Assembly: GCA_020740775.1 (NCBI GenBank)
Contig: JAHEWK010000003.1
Span: forward strand, 3,596,001-3,660,000
Source of the DNA: Ilyonectria destructans
Taxonomy: Eukaryota > Ascomycota > Sordariomycetes > Hypocreales > Nectriaceae
Direction: 5' to 3'
Length of the DNA stretch: 64,000 nt
Shown here one piece after another: positions 33,941 through 43,108 of this stretch (the first letter of the stretch is position 1; each line of letters starts with the position of its first letter). The notes below the pieces were generated by a model. The model ran no database searches. It saw only the letters and a list, made by a program, of their open reading frames with translations, and was not told where the DNA came from. A program made the position numbers and the translations under genes.

Positions 33941-34096
33941 GGAACTACTACACCGGGTGGGCATAATAAGCGTTCTGTCGGGAATTCAAATATGGAAAGT
34001 ACTTTGCCTGGACAGTCCGGAGTAAACTTACCTACGGCTTGCTAACTCCGGGGCCGGTCGGGGAATTGGGTGCGTGCGAGAGCTTCACTGCGTCAT

Positions 34097-34137
34097 TGCT
34101 TGTTTGCTTGCTTGCTTGCTTGCTCGCTTGCTCGCTG
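34097..34137 (+). repeat. (CTTG)n tetranucleotide microsatellite
   Basis: About ten consecutive TTGC/TCGC units form a near-perfect tetranucleotide repeat in the gene-poor block. Confidence 0.9.
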
Positions 34138-34286
34138 GTGCCGTTCCCGAGAAAATTCGGGCCTCAACGGTGCAGAAACGCTGGGACCAAGGCTAGGCCA
34201 ATAGCCCGAACGGCTTTGCCGCCTAGTCGTATCTTGCATGGGCTTGCCTGGGGCCTGCCTGTGCCATTTCTGGCCATTTCGAGCTG

Positions 34287-34314
34287 GACTGAACGACGAT
34301 GACTGAACGACGAT
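34287..34314 (+). repeat. Perfect 14-bp tandem duplication
   Basis: The unit gactgaacgacgat occurs twice with no spacer. Confidence 0.9.
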
Positions 34315-34652
34315 GGATGGCGTTTCAAAGCTGCCATCTGCGGCGCGGGACAATCTGGAGGGGGGTGAGTGGACCTAAGCCAAGCAGAGTCAACCCTGAT
34401 CAAGGGGAGCTCCAAGTTTGGATACATAGGTAGGTACGTACCTAGACGACGGACGGACCCGGTTTCCAGGATATCGGGGTCTCGGGGTCCCATCATGGCA
34501 GCTGTGGGCACGGCATAGAGTCAACGAAGTTCGCTCGGGATCTCAACTTTCGCGGGGGATCGGCTCTCTGCTTGGTGCTGGGCTTAGCTTGCATGCCTTG
34601 TGGGTACTTCGTCCAGCCTCACGCGCCCCCGCCCGTGTGGCTGGTGGGGCAT

Positions 34653-34726
34653 ACCCTCTACGCCCTACCCCCCCTACCCCCCTACCCCCCTTGCCCCCCC
34701 CCTCTATCCCCTCTCCCCCCTCCCCG
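34653..34726 (+). repeat. C-rich tract with multiple C6-C9 runs
   Basis: Runs of 7, 6, 6 and 9 cytosines lie at 34668-34674, 34677-34682, 34685-34690 and 34694-34702, separated by TA or TTG, followed by further runs of 4, 6 and 4. The minus strand meets the usual four-G-run criterion for quadruplex formation several times over. Confidence 0.88.
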
Positions 34727-35577
34727 GACCGACTTGGAGAAGAGGGTGTTCCTAGCGGGTCGCCAGGTCCCATCGATCTACCATGTAACAATCACGAAAG
34801 GGATCCAAGCAAGGGCAAGACGTCCTGTATCAGGGTGCGTCCGAGGGGCTCCCAACATGTGGCCGCCACTTTGCTCAGACAGATGCCGTCAGCCGTCAGC
34901 AGAGGATATCACGGCAACTGCACGAGGTCATCCATCCATCACTCACTCGCTACCAATCCTCAACCTTCACGCCATCCGTCCTTGGCATTGATTGTCAGGT
35001 ACCATCCCCCGGAGCGGTGGCTTGACCGGCCGAGACGGAGTGGACTGGATGGACTCTGGATAAGGAGATCATCTAACTTGTGCCAACGGCTTGTCAGAGC
35101 CTCAACCGAAGTGCTCTTGTCCACAACCGGCATCGACTCTCCATATTCTCATTCGTTGTCGCACATCTCGACGCTCCCACCTAACGCTGGGGTTACACGG
35201 CCAGGGTCGAGATCCCTTATTTACGCCATGCCATAGGTCATGCCGAAAGGGACGTCGTAATTCGCTCCCTGCTTCAATCTCAGTCATTTGGTGCGAGTTT
35301 TCACGAGCTCGTTCTACATTGATATCAAACCCCAGGTCACACCTTTCCTTGTGTAAAACCTGGCTTATGGAAGCTTAAGCCTTACACCGGATGAACGACC
35401 ATGCTGTCTCTTCGAACGTCGTTCCATAAAGTCATAAAGTGCAAGTTGCACGTCAGAGGGACGTCTGCCAACCAGGGCTTCCCCCATACCCTTGTTTCTT
35501 TTTTCTTTTTGCTTCCCTTGCAAAGCACGATGAATCTTAATCAAGCCACTGGCTTACTAGTTCCCCGCTTCGCCGCC

Positions 35578-35820
35578 ATGCGCTTCCACGTCATAGCGTT
35601 GTCATTGTTGTCATTGTCTCTCTTCTGGCTTTTCGCACATGCTCGTGGAGAGGAAAATTTATTAGAGTTGCGTTGGGGCATGCCCAATAACGTTTTGCCC
35701 CAAAGCGAGTCATACCAAGAACAGTGTCTCCGGTTTATATCCTCGGGGTCTGGTCTCAGCTCATGCAATGCCTGCATTGTGGCGATTCACTCGGAACGAA
35801 TAACAACCCGCAGGTCATAG
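35578..35820 (+). CDS. Possible small secreted protein (weak candidate)
   Basis: An 80-residue frame opens at an ATG with a strong signal-peptide look: MRFH, then a hydrophobic core (VIALSLLSLSLFWLF), then AHARG as a possible cleavage region. The remaining ~55 residues contain three Cys. There is no recognisable domain and no spliced extension that I could establish; the frame is open upstream to 35401. Small Cys-containing secreted proteins are common in fungi, but a hydrophobic run can arise by chance in non-coding DNA, so transcription evidence would decide. Confidence 0.25.
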   Translation: MRFHVIALSLLSLSLFWLFAHARGEENLLELRWGMPNNVLPQSESYQEQCLRFISSGSGLSSCNACIVAIHSERITTRRS

Positions 35821-37120
35821 CTTAACAACCATGTCCTGGATGAGCACGTGTGGTCGTCCAATACCCAGTATCCCTTCATGCCATCGGATCTACAGCCAAA
35901 CTACTTCCTCTTCGATGCAAAGAACGGTCACAGATTACGATCGGCTGGTACGGGCCCTGGTCAGGGCGATCGGATCAAGATGGCGCAGAGTAAGCGTCGA
36001 GATGCAAAAGCAAAGCTGCCTTTGTTGGGCGTTCATTGCCGCCAAGATTCCGCACTCCCTGGCAAACAACGCATATCTATGGAGTATTATTCCAGCTACT
36101 CCCAATAACCCACAGCCACACTCGCGCCACAGTCTTCGCGCCTATTTAGCGCGCTACCTGAGTTATTATGTAGCGTCCTTGAATCTCGATGATCGATGCC
36201 TCTGAAACATTGTCTTCTGGCGGTGAAAGTGCTCCGAGCAAGGCTAAGACATGCACACCAAACCCATAATGCTAGTGTTGGTACTTGATTTCCCTTTTGG
36301 AGCACGTTGGTCGTATACGCCGGCTCTCCGGCCCGTGACGCTTTGATATGTGCATTTGTCACGTTGCCATAATCCGTGCTAGAGTTCGGACAGATTCTTG
36401 GCAGATTAAAAACGTACGAGCATGAATTACCACTAGTATTTACATCATCATACTCGGCCATCTTGGTTTATGCATGCATTACAGTCTCGGGGTTGTTCAT
36501 AGGACGAATGTAAGACAGTTGCCCCTCATCATGGCTTGTACGCACTGGTTAAGGTGGATGTGTATCTCCAGTCACGCCCTACCATCCTACCCTGTTCCAG
36601 ATCGGGGACGAAGCATGCTAAAGACCAAGGATGCGGCAGATCTTAGCAAATTGTGGTCATCCATTGTGCCTGAGATCTGACATTTGCAACTACATCTTGT
36701 AATGTCACATTGACCCTCCCTCTCACACGATCAGCAAATGCATCCACCAACCGTCTAACGGCAAGGATCTAGGATTTGCGGGTTGATCGTGTATATCCTG
36801 ACATGTCTTGCAATAAAAAAGCAACTACGACGCCACCCAGGTTTCAACGAAGTTCATGATGATGATTGTTTCTGTTTTACCAAGTACATTGTAAGCTAGT
36901 TGCCCTGTTAAGTCACTCGGAACAGTCAACCTAGATTGTTTCCCTGAACGCCTTGTTCGCCTGCAATCCTTCCCGGCCCGTGGATCTCTCGTCTCGGGTG
37001 ATTCTTGCCTCTCAGTATAACCTGTGACTAATAATATCCGTCACAATATTTCTTCGGATGATGGTGTTGCGCTCCCGTTGCCTTCCCGTAATCTATTCTC
37101 GCGTCTCCTAGCAAGCCTCA
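35821..37120. other. Intergenic, AT-richer
   Basis: No supported gene. Base composition is AT-richer than the flanks and open frames are short. The right end is expected to be the 3' UTR of PRP31. Confidence 0.5.
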
Positions 37121-39028
37121 TCATGACTTGCGCGCCGCCGGAGGTCCCATCTTCGTCGCTCCGGTGTCGACACGCTTAGCTGATGGCAGGTCCGGTACCT
37201 TGAAGCCGCTGGATGAACCGCTAGCCTGAGTGAAGGTACCGCCTTTGAACCATCGATCTTCCTCAACCTTTCGCTTCTTACTGAGTTCGGCCTGCATCTT
37301 GGGATCGACGAGTTCGAGGCCTTGAACGGGTGTGAAAGCGAGAGACGAGGCTGTACCGCCCGTGGCCGAGCCGACCGTGCTACCTACACCCGAGGCCCTC
37401 AAGCCTTTGCCGCGCAGGTCGATGCCGGCCGACTGGCCGAAGCCACCGATAGACGAAGCCGCGCCGCCCACAGTGCTGGCACCGCCCCAGCCCTTGTTCT
37501 TGGCGCTAAGTTTCGCTCGCGTTCGCTGATCAACCTGGATGCCGCGGATCCGGCCGTCGTTGGACTGTCCGATCATTCCCATGCCTATCGTTGATTCGCC
37601 CGTGCCGTACCCAACCTCCTTCTCCTCCTTGCCAAATGTCATCCTGTTCTGGGCCTTCCTTAGGTCTGTCATGGCGAGAGCCTCCTTGGCTTTGCGGGCA
37701 CGTCGTCCACCTCGCTTTCGGGAGAGTTTGTCGTCTGGGACTGGCAGTGCTCGCTTTCCCTTGTTTGGCGGCGGCTCCGTGAGCTTCTCGAGTCGCTCCA
37801 GGCAAGCAGATTTCAGATCCTCTCCCGTAGACCCGTCAGCGCTTGAGTGTATGCGATCGACTCGGGCGGCTAGGACGAGCTTGGCTGAGACGATTCTCAT
37901 AGCCTGCTTCTTGAGATCGTTGGGGATACCACGGATCATTTCCGAGTTGTAGAGATATCCTTGCTGCCGGATACCAATGTTTGTTGCTAGCCCAGACTGC
38001 TTCTTCTTGGAACCCCATGATGGAATATTGCAGGCTGGTGTCTTGGACAGACCAGTGAGTCCACCGGCGGCGTTGAGGAGCTGCGCGGCGGTAAGAGAGC
38101 CGATGAGGGCTGTCAGGTTAGGTGCAAAGATATTCATACGCGACTGGACGTATTCCGTCAGAGTCTGCTTCGCCTTGTGGAGCGAGATGACCATGTGACA
38201 GGCCTGGATAACCCGCTGTATCTCCTCAGTCGTCATCTCATGGCCCTTTGACGTCGTCGCCTCCACAGTGACGATCATGAGAGACGGGCCGTCCAGCACA
38301 GACTTTAAGCTTGTCCCCAAAGGGTTGTCTGTCGAGGTCTGAAGGGCCTTGATACTGTCCGAGTCCAGGGGGCCGTTTCCGAGGATGGCCACTACCTTAG
38401 CATACTCCAGGGGAGTCGTCACGAGTCTTTCCAGCTCCGGGAATCGGGTTGAGTAATGGTCGCGGATGAATTTGTGCACCAAGACTACCTCGCCATCGAT
38501 CATGGTGGAGAGGCTGTTGGACTGCGTGAGGAGGTGGTACTCGGGATGATCCTCAATGTTTCCGACGTTCGTGCTCTGCGTCGCGGCTTGTGATCGATAG
38601 TGTGTAATTTTCTGTAGCGTCCGAACCAACACGTCAGGGCTATCCCTCAAAAGAACAGATGTAAACGAATCGTCCATCAAGACGCGGCCGCCATGTCGGC
38701 GGCCAGGGGAAGTACTAACCTCGAGGACAGGCTCCATTGTCTGCATCAGGCTTGCGACACTGCGCACGTCCTTAACCGCGCCGAGTTGCATCTTCTCGAT
38801 CTTTGCTTTTGTAGCCTCCGCATCTTCGACGTCGTTAAGGTCGTTTTCTGGCTTGCCATCAAGTCGGTCGTCCTCGTCCGCGGCGTCGCCGTCCACTTCC
38901 ATGGCGTCGCGGTCGCGGTCGCCGTTGGACTCGTCCTCGTGGATAAGGCCATTGTTGTTTTCGACATCCTCAGCCTCATCGCCGGAGCTTCCGAAGTCGT
39001 TAAGCAAGTCGTCCGCGACAGTCGTCAT
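37121..39028 (-). CDS. PRP31: U4/U6-U5 tri-snRNP splicing factor Prp31
   Basis: Binds U4 snRNA together with Snu13 and holds the tri-snRNP together, in the nucleus. Two exons (39028-38720 and 38611-37121) give 599 residues. The N-terminus is acidic. The NOSIC and Nop domains cover about residues 95-340, with HPEYHLLTQSN and LEYAKVVAILGNGP, then DGPSLMIVTVEATTSKG; PRP31_C follows with PACNIPSWGSKKK, GYLYNSEMIRGIP and KLVLAARVD. The C-terminus is basic and Gly/Ser-rich. I remove a 108-bp GT-AG intron (38612-38719) that has no stop and is a multiple of three; family proteins run directly from MEPVLE to a KI-HYRS segment, and the extra 36 residues do not fit. The ATG at 39028 is chosen because the open frame above it starts only at a non-ATG codon and adds nothing family-like. 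Confidence 0.95.
   Translation of the reverse strand: MTTVADDLLNDFGSSGDEAEDVENNNGLIHEDESNGDRDRDAMEVDGDAADEDDRLDGKPENDLNDVEDAEATKAKIEKMQLGAVKDVRSVASLMQTMEPVLEVSTSPGRRHGGRVLMDDSFTSVLLRDSPDVLVRTLQKITHYRSQAATQSTNVGNIEDHPEYHLLTQSNSLSTMIDGEVVLVHKFIRDHYSTRFPELERLVTTPLEYAKVVAILGNGPLDSDSIKALQTSTDNPLGTSLKSVLDGPSLMIVTVEATTSKGHEMTTEEIQRVIQACHMVISLHKAKQTLTEYVQSRMNIFAPNLTALIGSLTAAQLLNAAGGLTGLSKTPACNIPSWGSKKKQSGLATNIGIRQQGYLYNSEMIRGIPNDLKKQAMRIVSAKLVLAARVDRIHSSADGSTGEDLKSACLERLEKLTEPPPNKGKRALPVPDDKLSRKRGGRRARKAKEALAMTDLRKAQNRMTFGKEEKEVGYGTGESTIGMGMIGQSNDGRIRGIQVDQRTRAKLSAKNKGWGGASTVGGAASSIGGFGQSAGIDLRGKGLRASGVGSTVGSATGGTASSLAFTPVQGLELVDPKMQAELSKKRKVEEDRWFKGGTFTQASGSSSGFKVPDLPSAKRVDTGATKMGPPAARKS
38612..38719 (-). 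other. Stop-free 3n intron in PRP31
   Basis: The donor is GTTAGT, a CTGAC branch-like site lies near the 3' end, and the acceptor is TACAG. Retention would insert 36 residues between the Glu-Lys junction of the NOSIC region without a frameshift. Confidence 0.8.
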
Positions 39029-39334
39029 ATTGGCGGCAGATGGCTGATGAACGTGATGAAATGAATGTGGTTCGCGACAGGCCGTGCCTGGGCGCAAGGG
39101 TTACAAATATTTGCCAGGCTGCAAGGCTGAGCAGACGCCACACTAGAAGGCCCGTGCGCCACAAACAAAATCTTATCGACGATAGTCAGCCACTTGCCCA
39201 ATTTTTTGAGCCTTGTTGATGTCGCGTCTGCTCGCTTCCACTTCATCAACCACAGCAACGTCAGATCAACCCCATCTATACACCTCTCACCACTTCCATC
39301 TTCGTATCTCTGCAAAGAGCACTCGCCGCGCAAG
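39029..39334. promoter_or_regulatory. Shared bidirectional promoter of PRP31 and CLF1
   Basis: Only 306 bp separate the two start codons on opposite strands, so both promoters and leaders must lie here. The half next to CLF1 is C/T/A-rich (39240-39330), as in fungal leaders. Confidence 0.7.
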
Positions 39335-41365
39335 ATGGAGTCGTCGAGGGGCCCCCCGAGGGTCAAGAACAAGGCCGCTGCGCCCGTTCAGATCAGCGCC
39401 GAACAGCTACTCCGCGAAGCCGTCGACCGACAGGAAGTTGATCTCCAGGCCCCGACCCAGCGGTTTGCCGATCTCGAAGAGCTCCATGAGTACCAGGGCA
39501 GGAAGCGCAAGGAGTTTGAAGACTATGTGCGACGAAACCGGGTCAACCTCAACAATTGGATGCGCTATGCGGGATGGGAGCTGGAACAAAAGGAGTTTGC
39601 GCGTGCGCGATCCGTCTTCGAGCGCGCACTCGATGTGCATCCCAACTCGGTTCCACTCTGGATTCGATACATCGAGTCGGAGATGAAGGCGAGAAACATC
39701 AATCATGCCCGGAACTTGCTCGACCGTGCCATCACGCGCCAGCCGCGAGTCGACAAGCTATGGTATAAATACGTCTACATGGAGGAGATGCTCGGGAACG
39801 TTCCCGGAACCCGACAAGTCTTCGATCGTTGGATGCAGTGGCAGCCAGATGAGGCGGCATGGAGCTCATACATCAAGCTCGAGAAGCGATATGGCGAGTT
39901 CGACCGGGCCCGTGACATCTTCCGGACCTTCACCATGATTCACCCAGAGCCCCGGAACTGGATCAAGTGGGCCAAATTTGAGGAGGAGTACGGTACCAGC
40001 GACCTCGTTCGGGAAGTTTTCGGGACCGCAGTGGAGGCCCTAGGCGATGAATTTGTCGATGAGAAGCTGTTCATCGCGTACGCCCGTTTCGAGGCTAAAC
40101 TGAAGGAGTACGAGCGATCCAGGGCGATTTACAAGTATGCCCTCGATCGCCTACCGCGATCCAAGTCAATGATCCTCCACAAGGCCTACACGACATTCGA
40201 GAAGCAGTTTGGTGACAAAGACGGTGTTGAAGATGTCATTCTGTCGAAGAGGAGAGTGTACTACGAGGACCAGGTCCGAGAGAACCCCAAGAATTACGAT
40301 GCTTGGTTTGACTACGCCAAGCTGGAGGAGTCGTCCCAGGATGTTGATCGCATCCGGGATGTCTACGAGAGGGCCGTTGCCCAAGTCCCACCGACACAGG
40401 AAAAGCGTCACTGGCGACGGTATATCTACCTCTGGGTTTTCTACGCCATCTGGGAGGAGATGGAGGGACGAGATGTGGAGCGGACGCGACAGATTTACAA
40501 CACTTGCTTGGGCCTAATCCCCCACAAAAAGTTTACCTTTGCCAAAATCTGGCTCATGGCGGCGCAGTTTGAGATGCGACAAGGCGAGCTCACGGCCGCG
40601 AGGAAGCTTCTCGGCCGGGCCATCGGCATGTGCCCGAAGGACAAGATCTTTAACGGCTACGTCGACTTGGAGCGCAGGCTCTTCGAGTTTGTGCGGTGTC
40701 GCACATTGTACGAGAAGCATATCGAGTACAACCCGGCCAACTGCCAGACGTGGATCAAGTTCGCGGAGCTGGAGCGCGGCCTTGACGACCTGGAGCGCAC
40801 GCGGGCCATTTTCGAGCTCGCGGTACAGCAGGTGCAGCTTGACATGCCGGAGCTGTTGTGGAAGGCATACATCGACTTCGAGGAAGAGGAGGGCGAGTAT
40901 GAGCGAACGCGCGAGCTCTATGAGCGGCTGCTGGAGAAGACGGACCACGTCAAGGTCTGGATCAGCTATGCGCACTTTGAGCTCAACATCCCCGAGGACG
41001 ATGAGGATGAGGAGGCGGAGGAGGAGCAGCCGGTCAGTGAGGAGGCCAAGGCGCGAGCGCGCAAGGTTTTTGAGCGGGCGCACAAGAGCATGCGTGACAA
41101 GGACCTGAAGGACGAGCGCGTGTCGCTGCTCAACGCGTGGTTGTCGTTTGAGCGGACGCACGGCGGTGAGGAGGACATTGAGTCGGTGCAGAAGCAGATG
41201 CCGCGCAAGACGAAGCGTCGGCGCCGGCTCGACGACGATTCGTGGGAGGAGTACATCGATTATATCTTCCCGGCCGACGACCAACAGGCCACGAATCTGT
41301 CCAATGTCATGGCCCTGGCGCAGAAGTGGAAGCAGCAGACAGGCGGCGACCTGTCGGGCGTATGA
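39335..41365 (+). CDS. CLF1: Pre-mRNA-splicing factor Clf1 (Crooked-neck/Syf3, HAT repeats)
   Basis: A scaffold of the NineTeen (Prp19) complex, needed for spliceosome activation, in the nucleus. A single 676-residue exon without introns. After a short basic N-terminus ([20 protein letters not shown]) about 15 half-a-TPR repeats run from residue 55 to 640. They are visible as [56 protein letters not shown] and [18 protein letters not shown] units, repeated with the W..Y...E spacing. An acidic insert ([11 protein letters not shown]) sits near residue 555, and the tail contains [20 protein letters not shown], usual for the family. The ATG at 39335 follows a good context (A at -3). The frame is open further up, but only from a non-ATG codon. 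Confidence 0.97.
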   Translation: MESSRGPPRVKNKAAAPVQISAEQLLREAVDRQEVDLQAPTQRFADLEELHEYQGRKRKEFEDYVRRNRVNLNNWMRYAGWELEQKEFARARSVFERALDVHPNSVPLWIRYIESEMKARNINHARNLLDRAITRQPRVDKLWYKYVYMEEMLGNVPGTRQVFDRWMQWQPDEAAWSSYIKLEKRYGEFDRARDIFRTFTMIHPEPRNWIKWAKFEEEYGTSDLVREVFGTAVEALGDEFVDEKLFIAYARFEAKLKEYERSRAIYKYALDRLPRSKSMILHKAYTTFEKQFGDKDGVEDVILSKRRVYYEDQVRENPKNYDAWFDYAKLEESSQDVDRIRDVYERAVAQVPPTQEKRHWRRYIYLWVFYAIWEEMEGRDVERTRQIYNTCLGLIPHKKFTFAKIWLMAAQFEMRQGELTAARKLLGRAIGMCPKDKIFNGYVDLERRLFEFVRCRTLYEKHIEYNPANCQTWIKFAELERGLDDLERTRAIFELAVQQVQLDMPELLWKAYIDFEEEEGEYERTRELYERLLEKTDHVKVWISYAHFELNIPEDDEDEEAEEEQPVSEEAKARARKVFERAHKSMRDKDLKDERVSLLNAWLSFERTHGGEEDIESVQKQMPRKTKRRRRLDDDSWEEYIDYIFPADDQQATNLSNVMALAQKWKQQTGGDLSGV

Positions 41366-43108
41366 GAAGGTTTCGGGGTGCCGTCTTCGGCTCCGGCCCG
41401 GCCTCGTCCCGTCCCGTCTCTTTGTCATCACGCGGCTCCGTTGCTCTCTCATCCGATGGGCGACTTGGCCATCTTCTCAGTCCCGTCTTCCAGTGGCCCA
41501 GAGCCTGTTCTGCTATCTGCGTACATAATAGATATCCACGCAATCCACCCATGCAAACATTTACTTATTACATGCACCCAAATGTGGCCTCCTGCACAAA
41601 CGCCGCGCTCCTGCATGCTGTATAACCACCATGAGCGAGCACCCAGCGCTTCAAGATTGTATCGGCACCCGCCAACCGGAAGCCGTCGTTCACTCGTCGA
41701 TGGGGAGTTGCGTGTTGCCGGCCTTACCATGCGGGCGTGCGTGCGGCTGAGATCACCTCTGCCAAGGCGGCCAACGCCCAACGTCAGGGATTCGGCATGA
41801 CATCATCATGATCGCCCGGCTGATGACGGCACGCATCGACACCAAACCAAATCCCCTAAATATCTAGCCCCAAATACCTCTAATGCCAAGCCACCCTCCC
41901 CTTTGGTACAACAACCAAGGAATACAGTCTAACGCCCGACGAGACCCCGTCGCCTGGTCAGACGCCCACACTAAAGCAGCCAGAGCGAGGCGTACCCTTG
42001 CATGTCTGTCCACACGTCACCACAAAGAGGTTTCATTCCTTGCTTGTGTTTGCGTACTTTTCATCTGTTTCAACCAGGTGGGCTTTGGACTTTGGTCTAC
42101 ACAATGGTCCGGTACATGGATGTACAGTAGCTACACAAGCAGTACGGAGACGGCAAGGTACCGCAGCCAACGCATCACACTAGCAAGAGAGGATGGCTGT
42201 AACCAAGTCTGGAGCCATCTAGAACATCGTAATACGTCGTTATTCGTCGTTTGCCTTAATTCTAGCCAAAATGTTCCACCCAAAACAGTTAAGAAAGTAA
42301 AAAGAAATAAGTGCCAACCTAGCGAAATAAGCCAGCCACCCACACAAGAAAGTCTCCTTTACAACATGGTACCTTATCTTACCTTGTCTCAACCGGTTTC
42401 CGTGCTTTCACTAACACCCCACCCAATCGTAGTCGTCATTTCTGATTCCACGAAGCCGTGCTTCCCGAGCCCGGGCAAGCCACGCTTGCACATTCATCAT
42501 CATGCATGCCATAACACCCAGCTCACTTCCATCGTGATCCTCGTACACCGCCCACGATCTAGCTCCACTCACACCCATCGCGCAATCTGCCCGTGGGATC
42601 GCTGACATCTTCTCTGTCACGAAGCTGCATTACGCCGCTGCTGGTCTCCTAGGAGGGTGGGTTCATCGCCATTTCTGGGGGTGAGAACCGTTATTGGTTC
42701 AGCGTCGCCCATGATCTGCACAATTGTCCGAAATTAGTGTCCAGTCTTGATGCACTTGTTGAAATGTGATGTGAAAGGAGAAAGGAAGAAAGCATCTCTG
42801 CTCGTTCTATCTGAGGCAGGGGAGTTCGCCATCAAAGGATTCCACACAGCACAGCAAGTCGTCTCGTTTTGAGGTTCCTTATTCCTGAAAGATGACCATT
42901 TCCTGCTCTTTGTTCCTTTCCTCTCACGCCACCGAACAGGGGCCAAGCAGTCTCAGAGCTCAGTTCATGTCGTCATAAGTCGTAATGTTGAAGTGTTTAG
43001 AAAGGCGGAGGGAAGGCCCAACCGCCACGAGAGTGGTGCGAGGCGGTGATGTGAGACAGTGGTCCCAGTCAAGCGGCTTTAGCAATATGCCGAAGGGCCG
43101 GATCGCCA
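41366..43108. other. Convergent intergenic
   Basis: No supported gene. A 240-codon frame with an ATG at 41883 lacks any family feature and is not matched by splice-site or composition evidence. Both ends are probably 3' UTRs of the flanking genes. Confidence 0.5.

Larger units (their letters stand above)
29203..35577. promoter_or_regulatory. Large gene-poor block, including the C2H2 gene leader
   Basis: From 29.2 to about 30.4 kb the plus strand is G/A-rich, so the coding strand of the minus-strand C2H2 gene is pyrimidine-rich; this is probably its leader and promoter. Between 30.4 and 35.6 kb, long but mutually overlapping frames occur in four or more frames at once, with Arg/Pro/Ser-rich, domain-free translations, which is what GC-rich non-coding DNA gives. 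The block holds several microsatellites and short tandem duplications listed separately. Confidence 0.55.

Noticed and set aside
40514..41452. Minus-strand 312-codon frame opposite CLF1
   Set aside because: A shadow of the HAT-repeat coding sequence; the Leu/Arg-rich translation reflects antisense codon bias.
41883..42605. Plus-strand 240-codon frame with ATG
   Set aside because: No family feature, no clear hydrophobic or folded pattern, and it lies between two convergent genes where 3' UTRs are expected.
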